Assembly (NCBI RefSeq): GCF_003049085.1 | Contig: NZ_PIQX01000001.1 | Coordinates: 62,001-126,000 of the forward strand | Direction: 5' to 3' | Source of the DNA: Campylobacter concisus | Lineage (GTDB): Bacteria > Campylobacterota > Campylobacteria > Campylobacterales > Campylobacteraceae | Length of the DNA stretch: 64,000 nt | Shown here: one piece after another, positions 8,720-16,420 of the stretch | Position numbering within the stretch: position 1 is the first letter of the stretch | Layout: every line of letters begins with the position of its first letter | Program-made: the position numbers and the translations under genes | The notes under the pieces: generated by a model | Told to the model about the DNA's origin: nothing | Database searches by the model: none | What the model saw: the letters and a program-made list of their open reading frames with translations, nothing else

Positions 8720-10188
8720 TACTTGCTTTTAAATTTACTTGCCACAAAGACGCTTCGTTTCTAGCGCCATTTTTACGCTTGCTTGCTGGCGATCTAGCTC
8801 ATAGTATAAAGTGCAAAGAATATGAAATTTGTCTAAAGGTAAGTGGTAACGCCAGCGAGCTTGAGAGCGTGGCAAATAAAGCAAGTGCGCTCTTGCCATT
8901 TAGTCTTTTTATAAAGCACAGTGAGGTTTTGGCTGCAAGTGAGCTTGATGAAGATAGCAAGATAAATGAGATAAAATTTGGCGGCCTAACTCCGACTCAA
9001 GCGAGCACATTTTTGGCTAGCGAAAAGGCTATTTTAAATGAAAGTGGCGTGCTATGTGAGAGTAAATTTGAGGGTGAGATAACGCTTGGTAATTTTAATG
9101 AAAAGCTAAAAGCTTGCCTAAATTTGTTAAAAAACGGCAAGGGCGTTTGCATAGAGCAAGATGAAAATTTATATGAAATTTCTCTTGGGATAAAATTTGA
9201 TGCAAATTTCTTGATGCCTGTAAATTTAAAACAGCTGCCAAAAATTTTTATCGCCGATGATAGGGCGCAGATCGCGCTTGCTAGCTTTGAAAAGCCACTT
9301 TTAGCACTAAAAACGACAGCCATTTACAGGCAAAACCACGAGGATGCACCGCTTTTTTTTGACGTGATGGCGCCAAATGATCTTTTTCTTTACGCCCTTT
9401 GCGAGCAGCTAAACAAAGATGGCTTTAGCTTTTTAAGTGTTTCTGTAAAGGAGCAAAAGAGCGCCCTTTCAAGGCTAATTTTACTTGAAAACAGCGCGCT
9501 TTTAAGCCCATTTTTTTACACAAAAGATGAGAAATTTGAGCTTAGCTATTTGGGCGAAGTGGCTTTGGGGCTTAAATTTAGCAAATTTAGCGATGATGAA
9601 ATTTGCCTGCTTTCAAAATCAAGCAAAACACAGCTTCTATTTTTACCAAAATTTAGCAGCTTTGAAGAAATTTATGAGCTCATAAGAGCCGATTATGGCG
9701 GCGAAAGGCTACTTGAAAACTTCAGTAAAGAGCGCGCCCTGCCAAGAGGTAAATTTAGCTCAAATGCTAGCTTTTTCTCGCTATTTTGCATAGCTGGACG
9801 CTTGCTTGGCTTAAGCAGCGACTTTAAAAAAGCAGGGGAGAATTTGCTTCTAATGGCAAGCGATTTTAGTGGTCAAAAGGGCGTTAGGATAGATTATAAA
9901 ATGAAAGATGACTTTGGTTTAGACGGGGTTAAGTTTGTAAAAAGTATTATTTCATTTATCCTTGCTGGCGCTGGAGAGAAGAATATCAGCTTTGGTTGCA
10001 CCGAGTCTTTGGCGCATTTTTTGAGCGATTTTAGCTATGAGAAACGAGATAAATTTAACATTAAAAATGTTACTTTAAGCGGGGATTTATTTTATAATAA
10101 GGTAGTTAGCAACTTGATAAAAAAGCACCTAAACCCAAATATAAAAACAAATTTTGACCCCGGATTTGGCGTTGAGATCAAGCTTTAG
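8716..10188 (+). CDS. hydE: HydE, hydrogenase accessory protein, probable degenerate HypF paralogue
   Basis: The position after hydABCD matches hydE of Wolinella and Helicobacter, whose role in making active hydrogenase is poorly defined; the symbol rests on that context. No HypF active residue set is visible: there are no CxxC zinc fingers and no HxxHHxxH motif. Yet parts resemble HypF. The first about 80 residues read like an eroded acylphosphatase domain (FLAPFLRLLAGDLA against FRPFVYTLADKFK). The last about 120 residues share the Kae1-like pattern (IAGRLLGLSSDF...GENLLLMASDF; NVTLSGDLFYNKVVSNLI against ILLSGGVFQNKTLLELI in HypF). At 490 residues it is shorter than HypF (747). It overlaps hydD by 4 nt and hypF by about 17-35 nt. 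Homology to HypF is my inference. Confidence 0.75.
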   Translation: MILAFKFTCHKDASFLAPFLRLLAGDLAHSIKCKEYEICLKVSGNASELESVANKASALLPFSLFIKHSEVLAASELDEDSKINEIKFGGLTPTQASTFLASEKAILNESGVLCESKFEGEITLGNFNEKLKACLNLLKNGKGVCIEQDENLYEISLGIKFDANFLMPVNLKQLPKIFIADDRAQIALASFEKPLLALKTTAIYRQNHEDAPLFFDVMAPNDLFLYALCEQLNKDGFSFLSVSVKEQKSALSRLILLENSALLSPFFYTKDEKFELSYLGEVALGLKFSKFSDDEICLLSKSSKTQLLFLPKFSSFEEIYELIRADYGGERLLENFSKERALPRGKFSSNASFFSLFCIAGRLLGLSSDFKKAGENLLLMASDFSGQKGVRIDYKMKDDFGLDGVKFVKSIISFILAGAGEKNISFGCTESLAHFLSDFSYEKRDKFNIKNVTLSGDLFYNKVVSNLIKKHLNPNIKTNFDPGFGVEIKL

Positions 10189-12397
10189 ATATGAGATCAA
10201 AGGCTTAGTTCAAGGCGTTGGTTTTAGACCTTTTGTCTATACTTTAGCGGACAAATTTAAGCTAGTTGGCGAAATTTACAACGATGATGAGGGCGTGAAG
10301 CTAAATTTTAGCGGCGAAGAGGCTAGCTTTTTGGCTTTTGAAAAAGAGCTTTATGAGAAGCTACCAGCCCTTGCTAGGATCGATGAACTGCATAAATTTA
10401 AGATAGATCAAATTTACGAAAAACTTGAGATCATCGCTTCAAAGTCAGCCACCAAACAAGCACCCATTTTGCCTGATTACGCACTTTGCGATGACTGCTT
10501 GCGCGATTTTTATGACCCTACAAATCCACGCTACAAATACCCATTTATAAACTGCACCAACTGCGGACCGAGATTTTCCATCATCAAAGCATTGCCCTAT
10601 GACAGGGTAAATACGACGATGAACGAGTTTAAGATGTGCGAGTTTTGCGAAAGCGAATACAAAGATCCGCTTAATCGCCGCTACCACGCAGAGCCGATCT
10701 CTTGCCCAAACTGCGGACCAAAGCTATATCTAAAAGATAAATTTGGCAAAGTTTTGGCTAGTAAAAACGAAGCGGCCAAAGAGGCGGCTAAGCTCATAAA
10801 CGAGGGTAAAATTTTAGCCATTAAAGGGCTTGGTGGCTTTCATCTAGTTTGCGACGCGACAAATGAAGCTGCAGTTTGCGAGCTAAGAGCTAGAAAGCAC
10901 CGCCCAAGCAAGCCTTTTGCTCTGATGAGTAAAAATTTACAAAACGCTAGAAAAATAGCGCAAATTTCAGAAGCAGAGGCGAAGCTTCTTACTTCAAATT
11001 TAAAGCCGATCGTCTTGCTTGAAGCAAAAAACGGCTCAAATATCGCAAAAAGTGTCGCTCCAAATTTAAACAAGCTTGGTGTTATGCTCGCATTTAGCGG
11101 CATACATCTTTTGCTATTTGATTATTTAGAGCACGACATCATCGCAACTAGCGCAAACATCTCAGGCGAGGTTGTGATAAAGGATGAGAGCGAGCTAAGA
11201 GAAAAATTAGGCGGCGTCATAGACTTTTACCTTGATCACGACCGAGAAATTTACTCGCCAAGTGACGATAGTATCGCATTTTGCGTTGGCGATGAAGTGA
11301 TTTTTACAAGAACAAGCCGCGGTTTAAATCCAAATTTCATCCATACAAATTTCAAGCAAAAAGGGACGTTTTTGGCCCTTGGAGCGGAGTTAAAAAGCTC
11401 ATTTTGTATCTATAAAGACGGACTTTTGATGATTAGCCCATATATTGGCGACCTAAAAAACGTGGCGACTTTTGATAGGTTTAAGGACATTTTCACCCTT
11501 TTTGAAACGACTTATGATCTAAAAATAGACAAGGTCATAGCCGATCTGCATCCAAATTTTTTAAATACAAAATGGGCGAAGGATCAGGGCTTTGAGCTAG
11601 TTCATCTTCAGCACCACTACGCGCATTTGCTAAGCGTGATCTTTGAAAATGATTTGCCAGACAAAGAGTATCTTGGCTTTTGTTTTGATGGCACAGGATA
11701 CGGGGAGGATGGCAAAATTTGGGGTGGCGAGGTTTTTAGGCTGGATAAAAATAGCTACAAAAGGGTTTTTCACTTTGATGAATTTAGCTTATTTGGCGGC
11801 GAAAATAGCATAAAAAATATCTATCTTATCGCTTATTCTATTATTTTGAAGTATGAGCTTGAGGACGAGGGGCGTAAATTTTTAGTAAATTTTGATGAAA
11901 AAGTGCTTCGAAATTTCAAGATGATGGAGCAAAAGGGGTTAAATTTAGTAAAAACTAGCTCTGTTGGTAGGATATTTGACGCATTTGGTGCGATAATATG
12001 TGGCATATCTCACTCGAGTTTTGAGGGCGAGAGTGGCATGAGGCTTGAGGCGCTTTATAATAAAAATTTAGACGTGTGTTACAAATTTAGCCTAAATGAC
12101 GGAGTTATCGGCTTTAAAGAGGCCTTTAAAAGTGCTCTAAAAGATGAGCCAAGAGTGGCTGCAACGGCATTTATAAATGGCATGGCTGATATTATTTTTG
12201 AAATTTCAAAAAAAGAAAAAATGGAAATTTTACTAAGCGGCGGAGTTTTTCAAAATAAGACTTTACTCGAACTTATTTACAAAAAATTTACTAAAGTAAA
12301 TTTGAAATTTTATATCAATAAAAAATTCTGTAGCAACGATTCTAACGTAAATTTAGGGCAAATTTATTATTATTTATCCACATTTTCTAATAAGTGA
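10154..12397 (+). CDS. hypF: Carbamoyltransferase HypF
   Basis: Makes the thiocarboxamide on HypE that becomes the CN ligands of the hydrogenase iron, using carbamoyl phosphate and ATP. Domains in order are: acylphosphatase (about 10-95, GLVQGVGFRPFVY), two zinc fingers (CDDCLRDF...CTNCGPRF and CEFCESEY...CPNCGPKL, about 110-190), a YrdC domain (about 205-385, KPFALMSKN), and a Kae1-like carbamoyltransferase domain with HLQHHYAH near residue 482 and GFDGTGYGEDG-type nucleotide-binding residues. The start is uncertain: TTG at 10154 gives the longest form, while TTG at 10172 puts the start closer to the conserved FRYEIKGLVQG. Neither has a strong ribosome binding site, so coupling to hydE translation is likely. 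Confidence 0.95.
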   Translation: MTPDLALRSSFRYEIKGLVQGVGFRPFVYTLADKFKLVGEIYNDDEGVKLNFSGEEASFLAFEKELYEKLPALARIDELHKFKIDQIYEKLEIIASKSATKQAPILPDYALCDDCLRDFYDPTNPRYKYPFINCTNCGPRFSIIKALPYDRVNTTMNEFKMCEFCESEYKDPLNRRYHAEPISCPNCGPKLYLKDKFGKVLASKNEAAKEAAKLINEGKILAIKGLGGFHLVCDATNEAAVCELRARKHRPSKPFALMSKNLQNARKIAQISEAEAKLLTSNLKPIVLLEAKNGSNIAKSVAPNLNKLGVMLAFSGIHLLLFDYLEHDIIATSANISGEVVIKDESELREKLGGVIDFYLDHDREIYSPSDDSIAFCVGDEVIFTRTSRGLNPNFIHTNFKQKGTFLALGAELKSSFCIYKDGLLMISPYIGDLKNVATFDRFKDIFTLFETTYDLKIDKVIADLHPNFLNTKWAKDQGFELVHLQHHYAHLLSVIFENDLPDKEYLGFCFDGTGYGEDGKIWGGEVFRLDKNSYKRVFHFDEFSLFGGENSIKNIYLIAYSIILKYELEDEGRKFLVNFDEKVLRNFKMMEQKGLNLVKTSSVGRIFDAFGAIICGISHSSFEGESGMRLEALYNKNLDVCYKFSLNDGVIGFKEAFKSALKDEPRVAATAFINGMADIIFEISKKEKMEILLSGGVFQNKTLLELIYKKFTKVNLKFYINKKFCSNDSNVNLGQIYYYLSTFSNK

Positions 12398-12399
12398 TG

Positions 12400-12405
12400 T
12401 ATAAT
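12400..12405 (+). promoter_or_regulatory. Candidate -10 element of nikR
   Basis: TATAAT in a TGATGTATAAT context lies 3 nt after the hypF stop and 38 nt before the nikR ATG. It overlaps the odd palindrome ATAAT-G-ATTAT (12401-12411), a plausible place for autoregulation. No convincing -35 is seen, which is common for Campylobacter sigma-70 promoters. Confidence 0.5.
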
Positions 12406-12442
12406 GATTATAAACGGTAATCAAACAAGAAAGGAGCAGAAA

Positions 12443-12856
12443 ATGGATAGTGTTATACGTTTTAGTGTTTCTTTACCTAGTCAGTTACTTGACGAACTAG
12501 ATAAAAAGGTTAGCGAACAAGGCTACGCTTCTAGGAGCGAATTTACGAGGGATTTAATACGCGAAAAGATCGTAAGTGATAGCTGGAAGGACGCTAGTGA
12601 GGAGTTGATCGGGGTTTTGACGCTCATTTATATGCATCATCACAACGATTTGGTGAATAAAAAGATGGATATAGAGCATAGCTCTGATGTGAAAATCATC
12701 TGCACAAACCATGTTCATGTCGATCACCATAACTGCTTAGAAACGATTTCAATAAGAGGCGAGGCGGGCAAAATTGAACGCTTTGCTGAAAGGATCGCTG
12801 GTTTAAAAGGTGTTAAATTTTCTAAACTTACAAGGGCAGCTATTCCTAGGTTTTAG
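12443..12856 (+). CDS. nikR: Nickel-responsive regulator NikR
   Basis: Ribbon-helix-helix repressor with a C-terminal ACT-like nickel-sensing domain; it binds DNA when nickel is bound. The RHH domain is residues 1-45 ([20 protein letters not shown]...[12 protein letters not shown]). The four square-planar nickel ligands of the family are present with the right spacing: His79, His90, His92 and Cys98 ([11 protein letters not shown]). I chose the ATG at 12443, preceded by AAGGAGCAG, giving 137 residues. An upstream in-frame start at 12404 adds 13 residues before the RHH strand and has no ribosome binding site. Placement between hypF and hypB suggests control of nickel enzyme genes here. Confidence 0.93.
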   Translation: MDSVIRFSVSLPSQLLDELDKKVSEQGYASRSEFTRDLIREKIVSDSWKDASEELIGVLTLIYMHHHNDLVNKKMDIEHSSDVKIICTNHVHVDHHNCLETISIRGEAGKIERFAERIAGLKGVKFSKLTRAAIPRF

Positions 12857-12872
12857 TTTTTTAAGGGTCTTT

Positions 12873-13241
12873 ATGTGTTTTAGGAATTTTAGGGGTTTTT
12901 TTATAGGTGAAGCTAGCAGCGGTATTTTTCTTATCGTTGCTGCTTTAGTGGCATTTATCTTTGAAAATATTTTTTTAAGCAGTTTTTATAACTCATTTTT
13001 ACAAATCGATACAAGGCTAAATTTTGGCAAATCGCCGATACAAAAGCCCCTTATCCTTTTGGTAAATGATAGTTTGATGGCCGTTTTTTTCTTTTTACTT
13101 GGGTTTAGACTTAAGCGAGAAATTTTTAAAGCAAAGCTTAGGAGTCTGACCCAAGCTACCTTGCTAAAAATTTTTATCATCGGCAGCATTTTAGCTTCTG
13201 TATTTTTTTATATTTTAAATCACAATTATATTTTTTGTTGA
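12873..13241 (+). pseudogene. nhaA: Remnant of Na+/H+ antiporter NhaA (N-terminal third only)
   Basis: The translation matches the start of NhaA: FIGEASSGIFLIVAALVAFIFEN, then PLILLVNDSLMAVFFFLLGFRLKREIF and KLRSLTQATL, corresponding to the first three membrane segments. It stops after about 123 residues against roughly 390 in the family, losing the conserved paired aspartates of the transport core. In the same frame after the TGA, KTKTVSMDINTAFKTLARN loosely echoes the NhaA PMATDIAFALGIL segment, so erosion seems to continue to about 13330. The ATG at 12873 is preferred; an earlier in-frame start overlaps nikR. It is almost certainly inactive. Confidence 0.75.
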
Positions 13242-13336
13242 AAGACTAAGACAGTGTCAATGGATATAAATACGGCATTTAAAACACTAGCTAGAAATTT
13301 GGTGTTTTGGATATCTTATAAAAGAGAGTGTGAATA

Positions 13337-14596
13337 ATGAACTTTTTAAATAGAATTTTTCTAGCAAAAGAGCTGGATCGGTGGCAAAGTGACGGCATAG
13401 TCGATAAAGAGACCGCTATAAAAATAGCAAATTTATACGACATCGACCCTGATGCCCATAGTGACAAGATAAGTTTTGTCCTAAAGCTCGTAGCATATCT
13501 CTTTTTTGCGCTAGCCTTTTTTACGCTCGTTGGTGCAAACTGGGAAGAGATACCAAGACTAGGACGTTTAGCACTTGTGTTGTTTGTACTTGGGCTTGTA
13601 AATTTTGGTGGAATTTACTATCTTGCAAAGGGAAAGGAAAATCTATCAACGGCGATGTTTTTTCTTGGAAATTTCTGCTTTGGTGCGGCGATTGCTCTTA
13701 TTGCTCAAATTTATAACATTAGCGATGAGCCAAGTGGTGGTATTTTGCTTTGGAGTATCGGGGCGTTTGCGGTTTCTTTTGCTAGTAAAAAAGGTGTGTT
13801 GGTAGCCCAAAGTCTTATCTTTGCGACAGTTTGGTTTTTTATGATAACTTATCAAGGCGACTTTGGTTTTGGCTTTATCATTTTTATAGCACTTGGCGCA
13901 TATACGCTTTACAAAGACGACTCAAAATGGCTTGCTTTTGTGCTTTTTATAGATATTTTTATATACATCATTTCATTTTGCGGCTACATTAGTGGTCTTA
14001 GAGCGATATTTGATTATGGATTTTTGTTTGGACTTCCGATGGTTGCGATCGTATCGCTATCTTATGCACTTTTACTTATCAGCATTTCGCCTCTACTAGA
14101 TAAGTTTAGAGTAGGGCTTGGCGTATTTACGAAAGAATTTGGTAAAAATTTTGGCGTTTTTGTGTTGTTATTTTGTCTATTTTTATTTGAAGAAAGAAAT
14201 TTATTTGAGGTTGGAGATGAAGAGCTTTGGTTTGTGAAGTCGTTTTTTAAAAGCAACTTTGGCTTTGTCTTTATCCTATTTAGTGTTGCTTATTTTGTAC
14301 TATTTTTTAAAGAAAAAAACAAGAGTGGCTTGCTACTTGGGGCACTGCTCGTGTCGTTGCCATTTGTCTTTAGCTACGGGCCTGGCTACGCAAATATATT
14401 TTTCTCGCTCGCAAATATCATAACAGCTGCGGTTCTTATCAAAAAGGGTGAGTTAAAACTCGGTCTTTGTATGATATTTTTGGTTGCAGCCGTGAGGTAT
14501 TTCCAACTCATAGGTGATTATATTGGTGCTACGGCGCTATTTATGGTGTTTGCTTTCATAGTGCTAGTTGTCGCTAGAAAAGGACGTAAAAAATGA
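13337..14596 (+). CDS. DUF2157 family membrane protein
   Basis: Integral inner-membrane protein of unknown function. The first about 45 residues are the soluble DUF2157 segment (LAKELDRWQSDGIVDKETAIKIANLY), followed by about a dozen hydrophobic segments from residue 50 to 415. It contains the TLVGANWEEIPRLGRLALV stretch typical of the family, just after the first membrane segment. It has 419 residues, usual for DUF2157. Its stop overlaps the next gene's ATG (ATGA), and the partner is a GDYXXLXY protein; these two families are known neighbours. The pair sits between nikR and hypB, which is unexpected for a hydrogenase locus. Confidence 0.85.
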   Translation: MNFLNRIFLAKELDRWQSDGIVDKETAIKIANLYDIDPDAHSDKISFVLKLVAYLFFALAFFTLVGANWEEIPRLGRLALVLFVLGLVNFGGIYYLAKGKENLSTAMFFLGNFCFGAAIALIAQIYNISDEPSGGILLWSIGAFAVSFASKKGVLVAQSLIFATVWFFMITYQGDFGFGFIIFIALGAYTLYKDDSKWLAFVLFIDIFIYIISFCGYISGLRAIFDYGFLFGLPMVAIVSLSYALLLISISPLLDKFRVGLGVFTKEFGKNFGVFVLLFCLFLFEERNLFEVGDEELWFVKSFFKSNFGFVFILFSVAYFVLFFKEKNKSGLLLGALLVSLPFVFSYGPGYANIFFSLANIITAAVLIKKGELKLGLCMIFLVAAVRYFQLIGDYIGATALFMVFAFIVLVVARKGRKK

Positions 14597-15198
14597 AGAT
14601 AAAATTCTTAATAGTAGCTGTAGTTTTTCAAATTTTGCTTATTGGCATTATGCTTGGCTACGCGCTTATGCCGCTTTATTTTGGGCAAGAGGTAAGAGTA
14701 AGGGTCAATCTTTATGATCCAAGAGATCTTTTTCGCGGAAACTATGTTGATTTAAACTATGATTTTTCAAATTTTCACTCAAGAAATTTTGACGAAAATG
14801 ATAAAGATGACCGCTATATCGACCAATACGATGAGAGAGTAAGAGATGGAGCTAGAGTTTATGCTGTTTTAAAACCAGATGTTAATGGCACCTACAGCTT
14901 TGCTAAATTTAGTATAAGCAAGCCAGATAATGGAGTGTTTTTAGCTGGTAGATATGATGGCTACTCGCTTGTAAAATACGGCATAGAGCACTTTTATATG
15001 TCACCTGATAGTGCAGCTAGTACCGAAGATGAAATGAGAGAAGAAGACGTTGATGCCTATGCTGTTTTGATGGTGATGGATAATGGCAAGGCTAGATTAA
15101 AGGATCTAATAATCCAAAAGAATGCCCAAAAAAATAGCAAAAAACTACTTGGTGATGAAAATTTTGATAAGTTGGATGAGATTAGGCAAAAAGAGTAA
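14593..15198 (+). CDS. GDYXXLXY domain membrane-anchored protein
   Basis: Small membrane-anchored protein of unknown function with one N-terminal transmembrane helix (residues 4-28) and an extracytoplasmic domain. The family signature occurs as DPRDLFRGNYVDLNYDF (about residues 46-62), with Asn replacing the usual Asp of GDY. A second half with FLAGRYDGYSLVKYGIEHFYM matches the family C-terminal beta region. The tail from about residue 150 is highly charged. It is translationally coupled to the DUF2157 gene through ATGA, so the two products probably act as one complex. Confidence 0.82.
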   Translation: MKIKFLIVAVVFQILLIGIMLGYALMPLYFGQEVRVRVNLYDPRDLFRGNYVDLNYDFSNFHSRNFDENDKDDRYIDQYDERVRDGARVYAVLKPDVNGTYSFAKFSISKPDNGVFLAGRYDGYSLVKYGIEHFYMSPDSAASTEDEMREEDVDAYAVLMVMDNGKARLKDLIIQKNAQKNSKKLLGDENFDKLDEIRQKE

Positions 15199-15294
15199 AG
15201 TAAATTTAGTCAAAATTCTTATGCAAATTTTATTTATATTTTTAAATTTAAATAAAAATTTAAATAAATTAATTAATTTTGATCTATTTGCAAA

Positions 15295-15333
15295 AACTCC
15301 TAAATTTTAATTTTATTTTTAAATTTAAGAGTT
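15295..15333 (+). repeat. Inverted repeat upstream of hypB
   Basis: AACTCCTAAATTT (15295-15307) and AAATTTAAGAGTT (15321-15333) are complementary at 12 of 13 positions, with a 13-nt spacer. It lies 36-74 nt before the hypB start. It could be an operator or a weak terminator of the upstream pair; no T run follows. Confidence 0.45.
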
Positions 15334-15368
15334 AAAATCTCCATAAATTAATAAAAAAGGATGAAAAA

Positions 15369-16181
15369 ATGTGTAAAGATTGCGGTTGTTCAATGGGTAA
15401 TCACGCCCACGTTCACACTCACGCTGATGGCACCACTCACTCGCACCCACACACTCATGATGGACATACAGATCACGCTCATGACGCACATGAGCACAAT
15501 CATGACACTCACGCACATCCAGTGCTAAATGAGAGTAAAACCATAGACGTGATAGAGAAAATCCTCTGCGAAAATGATAAAGAAGCTGCTCACAACAGAG
15601 CTCATCTTGATGAAAAAAAGATACTTTGCGTAAATTTAATGAGTAGCCCAGGGGCAGGCAAGACAACGCTTCTAGAGGCTACGATAAAGGCTGGTAAGTT
15701 TAAAATAGGCGTTGTTGAGGGCGATTTGGAGACAAATCAAGACGCCGACCGTATAGTAAAGGCTGGCGCAAAGGCTCATCAGATAAGCACAGGTCAGACC
15801 TGTCACTTAGATGCTTTTATGGTGCATGAAGGCCTTCATCACTTGCCACTAAATGAGCTTGATCTGGTTTTTATAGAAAATGTTGGAAATTTAGTCTGCC
15901 CTGCTAGCTATGACGTTGGCTCACATTTTAACGCTGTGCTTCTTTCAGTGCCTGAGGGCGATGATAAAGTGAGCAAATATCCAGTGATGTTTAGGGCTGC
16001 TGACGTGCTTCTCATCACAAAAGCTTCGCTTGCACCACACTTTGACTTTAATATCGAGCGAGTGAAAAACGACGCTAGAAAGCTAAATCCAAAGGTTGAT
16101 ATCTTTGTGATAGATAGCAAAACTGGTGAGGGCATTGATAAGTGGATAAGTTATTTGGAATTTAAAAAAGAGCTAAGATAA
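15369..16181 (+). CDS. hypB: Hydrogenase nickel insertion GTPase HypB
   Basis: GTPase that, with HypA, delivers nickel to the HydB precursor. The N-terminus has the high-affinity metal motif CKDCGC (residues 2-7), then a histidine-rich stretch (residues 12-50, 16 His) that can store nickel. The GTPase domain starts near residue 83, with P-loop SSPGAGKTTL (92-101), the metal-site GQTCHLDA, and ENVGNLVCPA. It has 270 residues. It begins hypBCDEA, with AAGGATG upstream of the ATG. HypB, C, D and E are closely packed or overlapping, which suggests coordinated production. Confidence 0.97.
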   Translation: MCKDCGCSMGNHAHVHTHADGTTHSHPHTHDGHTDHAHDAHEHNHDTHAHPVLNESKTIDVIEKILCENDKEAAHNRAHLDEKKILCVNLMSSPGAGKTTLLEATIKAGKFKIGVVEGDLETNQDADRIVKAGAKAHQISTGQTCHLDAFMVHEGLHHLPLNELDLVFIENVGNLVCPASYDVGSHFNAVLLSVPEGDDKVSKYPVMFRAADVLLITKASLAPHFDFNIERVKNDARKLNPKVDIFVIDSKTGEGIDKWISYLEFKKELR

Positions 16182-16420
16182 TGTGCCTCTCGATCCCTTC
16201 AAAAGTAATAGAAATAGATGAAAACAACGTTGCCACCGTTGAGACTCTGGGCGTTACTAGAAAGGTAAGCCTTGATCTCATCTCTGAAGAGGTAAAAGTT
16301 GGCGAATACGTGCTAATCCACGTTGGATACGCTATGCAAAAGATCGATACGCAGTTTGCGCTTGAGAGTTTAGAGGTCTATCAAAAGATCGCTGATGATA
16401 TGAACGCGGGGAAAATTTGA
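16181..16420 (+). CDS. hypC: Hydrogenase maturation chaperone HypC
   Basis: Small chaperone that shuttles the Fe(CN)2CO unit between HypD and the hydrogenase large subunit. It starts with the family signature MCLSIPSKV, whose Cys2 is the iron-binding residue, and continues with the beta-barrel core LGVTRKVSLDLI and YVLIHVGYAMQKID. It has 79 residues, normal size. The ATG shares one base with the hypB stop (TAATG), and its own stop shares one with the hypD start. Confidence 0.96.
   Translation: MCLSIPSKVIEIDENNVATVETLGVTRKVSLDLISEEVKVGEYVLIHVGYAMQKIDTQFALESLEVYQKIADDMNAGKI

Noticed and set aside
15325-15666. Minus-strand frame over the hypB 5' end
   Set aside because: Its Cys/His/Arg-rich translation simply mirrors the histidine repeats of hypB.
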